From CAYRDK01 sp043819345 (GTDB lineage Bacteria > Omnitrophota > Gorgyraeia > Velamenicoccales > Velamenicoccaceae): a DNA stretch of 14,168 nt. The notes under the pieces are model-generated. The model was not told the origin of the DNA and ran no database searches. It was given only the letters and a program-made list of their open reading frames with translations. Both the position numbers and the translations under genes were made by a program. The stretch lies in NCBI GenBank assembly GCA_043819345.1, contig JBDREX010000041.1:1-14168 (forward strand), given 5' to 3'. Every line of letters begins with the position of its first letter. Positions within the stretch are counted from its first letter, which is position 1. Positions 1 to 7,219 of the stretch are shown here, one piece after another.

Positions 1-1362
1 AAGCCGTTAGCGCGGCTAAAACCAAAGGAGATACTCCCATGCCTAGAAAAAGAATACCACCAACGGCTAAAATTGACAATGAAATCAATGAACTCAAATA
101 CAGCCTTGGGCAAGATGATAAACCAAAAGCTGTGCTGGACAAACTTGTTGACTTAGGTATGCGCCGCATAATTCAAGAAATCCTGGAAAAAGAAGTACAA
201 GAATATATCGGCCAAGCGTATTACAAGCATTCTGATACGCGCAACGGCCATCGTAACGGTTATGAGCCGTCCGATCTGAAAACAGCCGAGGGCCGCTTGA
301 CCATTGAACGCCCTCAAGTGCGGGATGCTGCTGTCCCTTTTGAATCGGCCACATGGAACAATATTAAGAAAAAGACTGAACACCTTGAAAAAATGGCTGT
401 TGAAATGTACGTCCGCGGTTGTTCTACCCGCGACATCGAAGATCTTCTTAAAGATGAACAGGGCCGCATATTATTGTCTAAAAGCACTGTCAGTGAGCTC
501 AACGAAGTCCTCTGGAAACAATACGAAGAATTCTGCCGTCGCGATCTAAAAGACTTTGATGTCGTCTATATTTTTATAGATGCCGTGTATGAGCCGTTAC
601 GTTTAACCAAAAGCCGCCAGGAAGCCATCTTAGTCGTCTCGGGCATTTTATCCGGCGGCGAAAAAGTACTTTTATCCATCAGGCATGGCAACAAGGAATC
701 CTATGAGAACTGCCTGGAAGTATTCCGCGATCTCAAAAAACGCAACATGTGTGATCCGGTTTTAGGCGTATCAGACGGAGCGCCTGGCTTGATTCGCGCC
801 TTTGAAGAAGTCTTACATAAGACTTTGCGTCAAAGATGCCTTTTTCACAAAAAAGGCAACATCTTAAGCAAAGTGCCTCAGGAAGCTCATAGTCAAATGA
901 AAATAGATCTCAATGCCGTTTATTATGCGTCCAATACGGAATCCGCTTATAGGAATGCTGAGATATTCCGAAAAACCTACAAACTGGATTATCCTTCAGC
1001 TGTTAAATGTTTTGACGATGACCTTGACGCCTGTTTGCAACATTTAAAATGCCCTGCCAAACATCGCAGGCGCATTACAACAACGAATTCGCTTGAAAGA
1101 ATCTTCGGTGAAGAAAATCGCAGAAGCAAGGTTATTCCCAGATACTTCACCGAAAAAAGCGGGCTTAAGCTTATTTACGCGACATTAATACGCTCATCGC
1201 AACGCTGGCAGAAGATTCGTATCACGTTTGACGAACAGGCTAAAATTATGGCACTGCGCTATCAATTAGGCCATGACGCTATCAAAGAACAAAACATTAA
1301 ATCAAAAACAACAAAGAAAACTTATGCCCTTTAATAATCGAATTTACAGGGAAAAAAAGACT
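1..1362 (+). mobile_element. IS256-family insertion sequence, left end outside window
   Basis: The transposase at 39-1334 defines the element. The right terminus is inferred: just after its stop, at about 1341-1366, the sequence reads aatttacagg, then an A-run, then gacttgat. This resembles the ATTTACA...GAC layout common at IS256-family right ends. The left inverted repeat is not in the window, so the exact boundary and any target duplication cannot be checked. A small hairpin (AGCCG 2-6 / CGGCT 13-17) precedes the transposase ribosome binding site; such hairpins in IS leaders often limit read-through translation. The 1362 boundary is approximate. Confidence 0.7.
39..1334 (+). CDS. IS256/Mutator-family transposase
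   Basis: This is a DDE transposase that cuts and joins the ends of its own insertion sequence. The 431-residue length is close to the family norm of about 400. Recognisable parts are the N-terminal region with EVQEYIGQAYYKHSDTRNGHRNGY at about residues 53-75, typical of Mutator-type transposases, a first catalytic Asp at D181 (FIDAVYEPLR), a second at D246 (VSDGAPGL), the family CxxH signature at C267-H270 (RCLFHKKGN), and the catalytic Glu at E353 in TTNSLER. All three acidic residues are present, so the enzyme may be active. The start has a good ribosome binding site (aaaggag, 24-30). Its codon use looks somewhat GC-richer than the island genes to the right. Confidence 0.95.
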   Translation: MPRKRIPPTAKIDNEINELKYSLGQDDKPKAVLDKLVDLGMRRIIQEILEKEVQEYIGQAYYKHSDTRNGHRNGYEPSDLKTAEGRLTIERPQVRDAAVPFESATWNNIKKKTEHLEKMAVEMYVRGCSTRDIEDLLKDEQGRILLSKSTVSELNEVLWKQYEEFCRRDLKDFDVVYIFIDAVYEPLRLTKSRQEAILVVSGILSGGEKVLLSIRHGNKESYENCLEVFRDLKKRNMCDPVLGVSDGAPGLIRAFEEVLHKTLRQRCLFHKKGNILSKVPQEAHSQMKIDLNAVYYASNTESAYRNAEIFRKTYKLDYPSAVKCFDDDLDACLQHLKCPAKHRRRITTTNSLERIFGEENRRSKVIPRYFTEKSGLKLIYATLIRSSQRWQKIRITFDEQAKIMALRYQLGHDAIKEQNIKSKTTKKTYAL

Positions 1363-1889
1363 TGATCGGCTTTAGGCCTGATCAATGGGTGCGTTTTGAA
1401 AATGAAGCGGCCGTTCGTCGCGCCTATGAAGATAAAGACTTGCTCGCTTTTTTTAATCAGGACAAGAATACACAACATTGCTGTCCGGTGTGTCATGCCG
1501 TCTTACAGAAAATCGTTTATGAGGGAGCTGCGATATTAAAGTGTTCTTATTGCCAGGGAGTTTTTGTTGAATATCAGAAAATCAGCCGGATTCTCATACG
1601 TAGCGATAAGGTGTTTGATGATAAGATACGGCGATTGGCTGAAATGACAGTGGAGCAGAAAAAGAACCTTTATGTAGGTCCTGACGGGCATAAGAAAAAA
1701 AATAGCTGGATTTTTACGTGTCCTAATTGCGCGCGCAAAATGCATAGGCAGTTTTTTGTTTATTCATATCCGATAGAAATCGATCGTTGTCCTTATTGCG
1801 GTGGAGTTTGGTTTGATAAGACGGAATTGGAAATTTTGCAGTATCTTTATGAGCACAAAGAAAAATTTTTTGATGGGGCTAATTTTTAA
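1362..1889 (+). CDS. Double zinc-ribbon (zf-TFIIB) protein, probably 5'-truncated by the IS
   Basis: The protein has two tandem zinc ribbons of the zf-TFIIB type. The first uses C41/C44 and C61/C64 (CPVC...CSYCQGVFVE); the second uses C120/C123 and C143/C146 (CPNC...CPYCGGVWFDKTEL). Such ribbons are often accessory domains on larger proteins, including membrane proteases, but no partner domain is visible here. The only start is a TTG at 1362, and the frame stays open upstream to a stop at 1335-1337, running through the likely IS right end. I infer that the IS removed the true N-terminus and that this is the C-terminal remainder. A weak aggga at 1348-1352 could still start translation. The gene converges on the PilZ gene. 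Confidence 0.7.
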   Translation: MIGFRPDQWVRFENEAAVRRAYEDKDLLAFFNQDKNTQHCCPVCHAVLQKIVYEGAAILKCSYCQGVFVEYQKISRILIRSDKVFDDKIRRLAEMTVEQKKNLYVGPDGHKKKNSWIFTCPNCARKMHRQFFVYSYPIEIDRCPYCGGVWFDKTELEILQYLYEHKEKFFDGANF

Positions 1890-1911
1890 AGTGAATCGTA
1901 AAATTGGATAT

Positions 1912-2280
1912 TTAAATTTGATTCTCAGATTGCTCGTTGTTCTGTTGTAGAAATTCTGAAAGCCTGGAAATAGATTCTTTGTTTAATTCTGTGATTTCGA
2001 TGCCGATGCGGTATTTTTTAGAATCGGATTCCTGCATCGCCCAAACGGTTTTACCTTTTCCGGAAATAGGGGGGAGGTTTTTAGCTAGTTTTGTTTGAAA
2101 AATGATAGGCATATCCTTAGGGATTCCTTTGTGCATAAGGAGGCTTAGTCCTTTTTCACTGATATCGCATAAAAAGTCATTAATAAACTGATCGGGATTC
2201 AGGGTGCGGTACTCAATGGCAGATTGACATTTAACTCTTGGTTTTTCTCGGCGTTCAGGGGATTGCGTAAAAAAAGTCAT
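1912..2280 (-). CDS. PilZ domain protein (putative c-di-GMP receptor)
   Basis: This is a 122-residue single-domain PilZ protein. The two c-di-GMP contact motifs are present: RxxxR at R11-R15 (RREKPR) and D/NxSxxG at D39-G44 (DISEKG). Beta-strand segments such as KTVWAM and YRIGIEI follow, then a short C-terminal helix with a polar tail. Family knowledge says stand-alone PilZ proteins bind c-di-GMP and control motility, secretion or polysaccharide output by protein contact; the specific target cannot be told from context. The start is supported by a strong ribosome binding site (ggaggtcctt on the minus strand, plus coordinates 2281-2290). It is divergent from the adenosyltransferase gene across a shared promoter region. 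Confidence 0.88.
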   Translation of the reverse strand: MTFFTQSPERREKPRVKCQSAIEYRTLNPDQFINDFLCDISEKGLSLLMHKGIPKDMPIIFQTKLAKNLPPISGKGKTVWAMQESDSKKYRIGIEITELNKESISRLSEFLQQNNEQSENQI

Positions 2281-2324
2281 AAGGACCTCCTTAGCAAAAT
2301 GCTACTTTTTAAAATAGTTTAAGA

Positions 2325-2353
2325 AGTATAACATACTCAGTATTGATTTACAA
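2325..2353 (-). promoter_or_regulatory. Candidate sigma70-type promoter for the PilZ gene
   Basis: On the minus strand a TTGTAA -35 (plus 2348-2353) and a TATACT -10 (plus 2325-2330) are separated by 17 nt. Transcription would start about 40 nt before the PilZ start codon. Its -35 touches the -35 of the opposite promoter. Confidence 0.5.
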
Positions 2354-2370
2354 GGTGCAGCTAGTATAAT
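2343..2370 (+). promoter_or_regulatory. Candidate sigma70-type promoter for adenosyltransferase-HAD genes
   Basis: A TTGATT -35 (2343-2348) and a consensus TATAAT -10 (2365-2370) have a 16-nt spacer. The transcript would have a leader of about 80 nt before the start at 2457. I saw no cobalamin riboswitch core in that leader. Confidence 0.5.
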
Positions 2371-2456
2371 TGCATAAATAAGTATCTAAATTATTAATAC
2401 ATATAGAGCTATATCAAACATATTTTTTTAATTTAGCAAGAAAAAGGGGCTATTTT

Positions 2457-2984
2457 ATGGGGATAACAACGAAAGGTGGCGATGGCGGAAAAACGGGCCT
2501 TTATATGGGGTCGCGTGTGTCAAAAGATAGCTTTCGGATTGAATTTGGCGGCGTTTTAGATGAACTCGGTTCTTTTATTGGTATGGCTATGAGCTTTATC
2601 CGGCAGAAAAAGATTAAAAGGGACTTAGAAAAAATTCGCGAACACCTATTTATTATAGGTACGGAAGTGGCAACAGAAGGGCCTTTTTTAGGGCGATTGA
2701 AAAAGCGGCTTACAGCAAGAGATGTTGTTTTACTGGAAGAAAAAATAGGCGAGCTAGAGAAAAAACTAAAATTAAAAACACGCTGTTTTTCTACCGCTGA
2801 CGAAGGAACTCTTTCCAGTGTTTTGAATGTCGCCAGGACCATCGCCCGCAAAGCGGAAAGACGCGCTGTCACAATGACGAGAAAAAAAGTTTTGAAAAAC
2901 AAGGAGATCATTGTCTATCTCAACAGATTGTCAGATCTGCTTTTTCTTATGAGCATCTGTTGTGCGAAATCTCAGCACGGATAA
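2457..2984 (+). CDS. PduO-type ATP:cob(I)alamin adenosyltransferase
   Basis: The enzyme moves the adenosyl group of ATP onto cob(I)alamin to make adenosylcobalamin, the cofactor of radical mutases and some ribonucleotide reductases. The PduO fold is shown by the N-terminal ATP-binding TTKGGDGGKTGLYMG (residues 4-18), then VLDELGSFIG (33-42), the helix ARTIARKAERRA (126-137) with the conserved Arg and Glu residues, and the C-terminal YLNRLSDLLF (154-163). The 175-residue length is normal. The stretch FSTADEGTLSS (111-121) replaces the usual lPGG region, so the middle is divergent. Start: ATG at 2457 with aaaaggggc 7-8 nt upstream. The HAD gene follows about 30 nt later on the same strand and is probably co-transcribed. 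Confidence 0.9.
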   Translation: MGITTKGGDGGKTGLYMGSRVSKDSFRIEFGGVLDELGSFIGMAMSFIRQKKIKRDLEKIREHLFIIGTEVATEGPFLGRLKKRLTARDVVLLEEKIGELEKKLKLKTRCFSTADEGTLSSVLNVARTIARKAERRAVTMTRKKVLKNKEIIVYLNRLSDLLFLMSICCAKSQHG

Positions 2985-3018
2985 GTATATTTTTTAAATT
3001 AGGGAGTGAGTGATATTA

Positions 3019-3696
3019 ATGAAAAGAGTCTGCATAAAAGTTAAAGTTGTCATATTTGATATGGATGGGGTCATTACGAATACGATGCCGGAACATTTTT
3101 TGGCCTGGAAAAAAGTTCTTTCGGAGGAGGGTGTGGCTATTTCTAAGCAGGAGATTTATTTAAGAGAGGGCCAGCCTGGGAATATTACCGTCAGAGAACT
3201 TTTTCAGGAGGAGGGCCTTAGCTTAAGTGAATCAAAGGCCAGAGATATTTTATTTCGTAAAGAGAAGTTGTTTAAAAAGATTGTTAAGTGCCGTTTTGTG
3301 CCGGGTTCACGTGGGTTTTTACGTTTTTTAAAAAGGAATGGATTTGTTCTTGGCCTTGTAACGGGTACAGCAGGCCATGAGGTGGAGCGAATTCTGCCGA
3401 AAGACCTCCTGAAGTTTTTTTCAGTTGTAGTGACTGGTTGTCAGGTGAAAAAAGGTAAGCCAGACCCGGAACCATATTTGAAAGCTTTGGAAAAACTCAA
3501 AATTAGCCCATCGGAAGCGGTTGTTATTGAGAATGCCCCGTTTGGCATTCTTTCCGCTAAGCGTGCCAGGCTTAAGTGTCTGGCCCTTGAAACATCTCTT
3601 CCTAAAAGCTACTTGAAAAAGGCTGATTTGATTTCTCATGGATATGGAGATTTGAGGCGCAGGGTTGTTTTTGAACTGAGCAACACTTCCAAATGA
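3019..3696 (+). CDS. HAD-superfamily hydrolase, beta-phosphoglucomutase-like
   Basis: This is a haloacid dehalogenase phosphatase or mutase of the subfamily with a helical cap. Motif I is VIFDMDGV (nucleophile D14, acid D16 from this start), motif II VTGTAG, motif III the lysine in KKGKPDPEPY, and motif IV VVIENAPFGILSAKRA. Motif IV reads E-N rather than the commoner E-D, which also occurs in the family. The substrate is probably a phosphosugar or similar small phosphate ester, not predictable further. I chose ATG 3019; a GTG at 3010 is possible but is only 3 nt from the AGGGAG at 3001-3006. The last codons and the TGA stop lie in the left arm of the inverted-repeat element at 3689-3773, so that insertion may have reset the C-terminus. 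Confidence 0.87.
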   Translation: MKRVCIKVKVVIFDMDGVITNTMPEHFLAWKKVLSEEGVAISKQEIYLREGQPGNITVRELFQEEGLSLSESKARDILFRKEKLFKKIVKCRFVPGSRGFLRFLKRNGFVLGLVTGTAGHEVERILPKDLLKFFSVVVTGCQVKKGKPDPEPYLKALEKLKISPSEAVVIENAPFGILSAKRARLKCLALETSLPKSYLKKADLISHGYGDLRRRVVFELSNTSK

Positions 3697-3773
3697 CGCA
3701 TTTGAGGTTTGGCTTCTCCCGCACCATAAAGAATCTAACGGGATCCCGCAAAACGGGAAAATGTGTCATTTGG
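3689..3773. repeat. 85-nt branched inverted-repeat element (MITE/REP-like or structured RNA)
   Basis: A 15-nt inverted repeat (CCAAATGACGCATTT at 3689-3703; AAATGTGTCATTTGG at 3759-3773, one G:T pair) encloses two abutting hairpins: TCCCG 3717-3721 with CGGGA 3739-3743, and TCCCG 3744-3748 with CGGGA 3754-3758. There is no unpaired base between hairpin one, hairpin two and the closing stem. The G-run after 3772 is not a U-tract, so this is a poor intrinsic terminator. It overlaps the HAD stop codon. I see no target duplication. Confidence 0.65.
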
Positions 3774-3805
3774 GGGGGGATGGGATAACGCACTGTATCA
3801 CGAGA

Positions 3806-3834
3806 TTGACGGTGAGCTTTTTTATTGTTAAGAT
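3806..3834 (+). promoter_or_regulatory. Candidate sigma70-type promoter for archease-RtcB
   Basis: A TTGACG -35 (3806-3811) and a TAAGAT -10 (3829-3834) have an ideal 17-nt spacer. The expected start point, at about 3841, is only a few bases before the archease ATG at 3847, so the message would be nearly leaderless and would lack the gaagg sequence around 3835-3839. Confidence 0.5.
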
Positions 3835-3846
3835 GAAGGCCTATTT

Positions 3847-4275
3847 ATGAAGAAGAGATTTGTGTTTAGCGCGCATACAGCAGATGTTTTTGTTAAAGTT
3901 ACAGGCGGCTCTTTAAAAGAGCTTTTTATTTCATCAGCCTTGGCGATGGTGGCTTGTTCTGTTGAGAAGACAAAGAATAGGACAGGCGCGGTTTTAGAAG
4001 AGGTTGTTTTTGAACTGAAGGAAGAAGCCCTTGAAGATTTGCTTAAGGGCTGGTTAGATGAGCTGCTTTATTTCTTTTCGACAAAAGGGCTGGTACTGGC
4101 CAGGGTTAAGTCGTTGGAGTTTGACGAGCAGGTATTAAGAGCTTGTGTCTTATTTGATAAATTTGACGAGCGTTTTTATCAGAAAAAAAATGAGATCAAA
4201 GCCGTGACTTATCATGAATTAAAGGTTGAAAAAACGAGGAGCGGCTGGCGCGCGCAGATGATTTTTGACGTCTAG
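3847..4275 (+). CDS. Archease, activator of RNA ligase RtcB
   Basis: Archease helps RtcB through the guanylylation step and allows multiple turnovers. The 142-residue length is typical. The family signature HTAD is at residues 10-13 (FSAHTADVFVKV), followed by GGSLKELFISSALAMV, and the protein ends with VTYHELKVEKTRSGWRAQMIFDV, the usual metal-site-bearing C-terminus with its final Asp. The ATG at 3847 places the first strand where the family begins. RtcB starts 23 nt after its stop on the same strand, the classic archease-RtcB operon, which strongly supports both names. Confidence 0.93.
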   Translation: MKKRFVFSAHTADVFVKVTGGSLKELFISSALAMVACSVEKTKNRTGAVLEEVVFELKEEALEDLLKGWLDELLYFFSTKGLVLARVKSLEFDEQVLRACVLFDKFDERFYQKKNEIKAVTYHELKVEKTRSGWRAQMIFDV

Positions 4276-4298
4276 TTATAATAGGGCGGGAAGATGAA

Positions 4299-5759
4299 AT
4301 GGCAGAGATTTTGCAGGATATTTTAGAAAAGGTTGATGAATACCGCTGGCGCATTCCGAAAAATTATAGGCATGGTATGCGTGTGGATGGCCTGGTTTAT
4401 GCCAGTGAGAAGCTGATGAAGGATATCCGCTGTGATAAATCGCTTAATCAGGTAGTGAATGTGGCATTTTTGCCGGGGATTGTTAGAGCATCGTTAGCGA
4501 TGCCGGATATTCATTGGGGATATGGTTTTCCCATCGGTGGAGTTGCCGCTACTGACATTGAAAAAGGGGGAGTTGTTTCTCCTGGGGGAGTTGGTTTTGA
4601 CATAAATTGCGGCGTGCGGCTTTTGAAGACGTCTTTGACGGAGAAAGAAGCCAGGCCTCATTTAAAGAATTTAGTTGTTAAATTGTTCCAAACGATTCCG
4701 GCTGGCGTTGGTTCTAAAGGTGAGATTAAAGTTGGCGCAAAAGAAGAAAAAGAGATTTTGGCTAAGGGTGCTGCCTGGGCGGTAAAAAATGGTTTTGGGT
4801 GTGACGAAGATCTGGAAATGACTGAGGAGCGTGGTTGTATTGGCGGAGCAGACCCCGATTTGGTTTCTCAGAGGGCTTATGAAAGAGGAAAGGCGCAGTC
4901 AGGCACATTGGGATCTGGAAATCATTTTATAGAAGTGCAGGTTATTGATCAGTTGTATGACGCTGAATTGGTTGATACGTTTGGATTAGAATTGGGGCAG
5001 GTTGTTGTCATGATTCATAGCGGTTCTCGCGGCCTGGGGTATCAGGTTTGTGATGATTTCATCAAAGTCATGCTCAAGTGCTTAGATAAATACCAAATTG
5101 ATGTCCTGGACAGGCAATTGGCTTGTGCTCCGGTGGATTCACCCGAAGGCAAAAATTATTTGTCGGCTATGCGGGCGGCGGCTAATTACGCATGGAACAA
5201 TCGTCAGTGCCTGATGCATTTAGCCCGCGGCGCTTTTGAATCTGTTTTTAATTCTTCCTGGCAGAAATTAGGGATGCATTTGATTTATGACGTGGCTCAT
5301 AATATTGCCAAAATTGAAAAGCATATAGTGAACGGCAAAGAAAAAACATTATGTGTCCATCGTAAAGGTGCTACGCGCGCTTTTGGCCCAGGCCATGAAG
5401 CGCTGCCCGAAAAGTACCACACAACGGGCCAACCAGTGATTATTCCGGGTGACATGGGGCGTAACTCCTATTTGCTTGTTGGCACACAAAAAGCTATGGA
5501 TGAAACATTTGGCACGACGTGCCATGGAGCGGGCCGCTTGAAGTCTCGTCATGAGGCGGCTAGGACTGTGCGCTATCAGGACTTGATCAAGGAATTAGAT
5601 GCTAAAGGGATTGTGACGATGGCTTCAGGCCATGGCACCATGATTGAAGAGGCACCAAGCGCTTATAAAGATGTAAATGAGGTTGTTGATGTCGTGCATA
5701 ACGCGGGGCTAGCCCGGCGTGTGGCGCGCATGCGGCCTATTGGGGTTGTAAAAGGATAA
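4299..5759 (+). CDS. rtcB: RNA-splicing ligase RtcB
   Basis: RtcB is a GTP- and Mn-dependent ligase that joins RNA ends with 2',3'-cyclic or 3'-phosphate to 5'-hydroxyl ends, as in tRNA repair and in healing nuclease damage. The 486-residue length matches the family. Metal and catalytic residues are visible: D101 and C104 in GGVGFDINCGVRLL, H209 in SGNHF, H240 in MIHSGSRGLG, H334 in DVAHN, and the histidine that receives GMP, H409, in TTCHGAGR. The C-terminal EEAPSAYKDVNEVVDVVHNAGLARRVARMRPIGVVKG is canonical. There is no intein. The start ATG at 4299 follows a gggcgggaag stretch. It is paired with archease; no rtcR-type regulator gene is visible nearby. Confidence 0.97.
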   Translation: MAEILQDILEKVDEYRWRIPKNYRHGMRVDGLVYASEKLMKDIRCDKSLNQVVNVAFLPGIVRASLAMPDIHWGYGFPIGGVAATDIEKGGVVSPGGVGFDINCGVRLLKTSLTEKEARPHLKNLVVKLFQTIPAGVGSKGEIKVGAKEEKEILAKGAAWAVKNGFGCDEDLEMTEERGCIGGADPDLVSQRAYERGKAQSGTLGSGNHFIEVQVIDQLYDAELVDTFGLELGQVVVMIHSGSRGLGYQVCDDFIKVMLKCLDKYQIDVLDRQLACAPVDSPEGKNYLSAMRAAANYAWNNRQCLMHLARGAFESVFNSSWQKLGMHLIYDVAHNIAKIEKHIVNGKEKTLCVHRKGATRAFGPGHEALPEKYHTTGQPVIIPGDMGRNSYLLVGTQKAMDETFGTTCHGAGRLKSRHEAARTVRYQDLIKELDAKGIVTMASGHGTMIEEAPSAYKDVNEVVDVVHNAGLARRVARMRPIGVVKG

Positions 5760-5816
5760 AAAGATAAGGTATTAACATCAGTAAGTTGTGGTTTAGAGAA
5801 AAAAGCTTTGAGCTCC

Positions 5817-5864
5817 TAGCATAACCATACTGAAAATCCTATTTTGGATTTTCAGTATATGCTA
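5817..5864. repeat. Long hairpin between rtcB and serS
   Basis: A perfect 13-bp stem (ATACTGAAAATCC 5827-5839; GGATTTTCAGTAT 5846-5858) with a 6-nt loop is extended by TAGCAT 5817-5822 / ATGCTA 5859-5864 across a 4-nt bulge. No U-run follows in either direction, so it is not a standard intrinsic terminator. It could end the rtcB transcript, protect its 3' end, or act in the serS leader. Confidence 0.6.
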
Positions 5865-5881
5865 TGAGTAAATTCGGCCCA

Positions 5882-5925
5882 ATAACTTATGTTTGCTCAT
5901 GGAGAGCATTCGCTCCATAAGTTAT
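5882..5925. repeat. Second hairpin in the serS leader
   Basis: ATAACTTATG (5882-5891) pairs with CATAAGTTAT (5916-5925). Inside, ATGGAG 5899-5904 can pair with CTCCAT 5913-5918, which shares CAT with the outer stem, so two folds compete. It ends 10 nt before the serS ribosome binding site. It lacks T-box hallmarks. Confidence 0.5.
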
Positions 5926-5947
5926 GGCCTCATTTAAAGGAGTCTGC

Positions 5948-7219
5948 ATGTTAGATATGAAATTTATTAGAGAGAATGTTGAGTTGGTAAAGCAATCGCT
6001 TAAAAACCGCAATAATAAGATTAATTTGGATGAGTTTTTGACTCTTGATGAGGATCGCCGTAAGATTTTGACGGAGCTTGATAGTTTGCGTTGTCAAAAA
6101 AATGAGGCGAATGATGAGATTTCTCGTCTTTTGAAAGAGAAAAAAGACCCAAAAGAAAAAATTAACTCCATGAAAGGGGTTGCTGTAAAGATTGCCGAAT
6201 TTGAAACACAATTAAAAGAAAAAGATGAAAATTTACGAAACCTGCTTTTAATGATTCCTAATGTTGTTGATTCTTCTGTTCCCGTTGGGGATCCTAGTTG
6301 CAATAAGATTGTGCGCCAAGTGGGTGAAGTAAAATCATTGGATTTTAAGGCTTTGGCTCATACAGAGATTTGTGAAAATTTGGATATTGTTGATTTTGTC
6401 AGAGGCGCAAAATTGACAGGATCAAATTTTATCCTTTATAAAAAAGCCGGCGCGCGTTTAGAGCGTGCCCTTATTAATTTTATGCTGGATTTGCATACAT
6501 CAAAGCACGGCTATTTAGAAATGTGGCCGCCAACGCTTGTCAATCGCGCTTCTATGACAGGCACAGGGCAGTTGCCGAAATATGAAGAGGATATGTATCG
6601 GCTTAAAGAGGAAGATTTGTTTTTAGTTCCGACAGCAGAAGTTCCTGTGACAAATATTCATCGAGATGAAGTTTTAGATGAGAAGGTGCTGCCGCTGTAT
6701 TACGCGGCCTACACACCGTGTTTTCGGCGAGAGGCTGGTTCATACGGCAAGGATACAAAAGGTTTGGTGCGGGTGCATGAGTTTGATAAAGTAGAGATGG
6801 TAAAATTTGTAAAGCCGCAGGATTCAGATAGCGAATTGGAAAAACTTGTTGGTAACGCCGAAAGTGTTTTACAGGCTTTGGGTTTGGCTTATCGCGTTGT
6901 GTTGTTGGCTTCAGGCGATGTAGGTTTTGCGGCGGCAAAATGTTACGACTTGGAAGTTTATGCTCCGGGCATCGATACATGGCTTGAGGTTTCAAGCTGT
7001 TCAAATTTTGGCGATTTTCAGGCCAGGCGCGCTAACATTCGCTATCGTAACCAAGAAACAAAAAAACTTGAATATATCCACACATTAAATGGTTCGGGTA
7101 TTGCTTTGGCGCGTACAGTGGTGGCGATTTTGGAAAATTATCAACAAAAAGATGGCACGGTTGTAGTGCCGGAAGTGCTACGTTCATATATGGGAGGCAT
7201 GGAAAAAATTGAAAGATAA
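5948..7219 (+). CDS. serS: Seryl-tRNA synthetase
   Basis: This class II synthetase charges tRNA-Ser with serine in the cytoplasm. The start is the ATG at 5948, which follows AAAGGAG (5936-5942) at good spacing and gives the usual MLDMKFIREN opening; an ATG at 5924 would sit in the hairpin and lack a site. From this start the protein is 423 residues. Residues about 30-100 form the long antiparallel coiled coil that binds the tRNA variable arm. Motif 1 lies around 171-200, motif 2 at about 252-285 (TPCFRREAGSYGKDTKGLVRVHEFDK), and motif 3 at about 380-397 (LNGSGIALARTVVAILEN). The serine-site TAE (229-231) is present. A tRNA-Ser gene lies 600 nt downstream. Confidence 0.97.
   Translation: MLDMKFIRENVELVKQSLKNRNNKINLDEFLTLDEDRRKILTELDSLRCQKNEANDEISRLLKEKKDPKEKINSMKGVAVKIAEFETQLKEKDENLRNLLLMIPNVVDSSVPVGDPSCNKIVRQVGEVKSLDFKALAHTEICENLDIVDFVRGAKLTGSNFILYKKAGARLERALINFMLDLHTSKHGYLEMWPPTLVNRASMTGTGQLPKYEEDMYRLKEEDLFLVPTAEVPVTNIHRDEVLDEKVLPLYYAAYTPCFRREAGSYGKDTKGLVRVHEFDKVEMVKFVKPQDSDSELEKLVGNAESVLQALGLAYRVVLLASGDVGFAAAKCYDLEVYAPGIDTWLEVSSCSNFGDFQARRANIRYRNQETKKLEYIHTLNGSGIALARTVVAILENYQQKDGTVVVPEVLRSYMGGMEKIER

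Noticed and set aside
2371..2456. Cobalamin riboswitch upstream of the adenosyltransferase
   Set aside because: The leader is about 80 nt, AU-rich, and lacks the GCCACTG-type B12 box.
5760..5947. T-box riboswitch upstream of serS
   Set aside because: The conserved T-box sequence and stem I features are not seen; the hairpins are simple inverted repeats.
5924..5947. Longer serS start at ATG 5924
   Set aside because: That ATG lies in the hairpin arm and has no ribosome site. ATG 5948 has AAAGGAG and gives the usual N-terminus.
6603..7004. Minus-strand 133-residue frame antisense to serS
   Set aside because: It is a shadow of the serS coding strand, with no start signals and no family resemblance.
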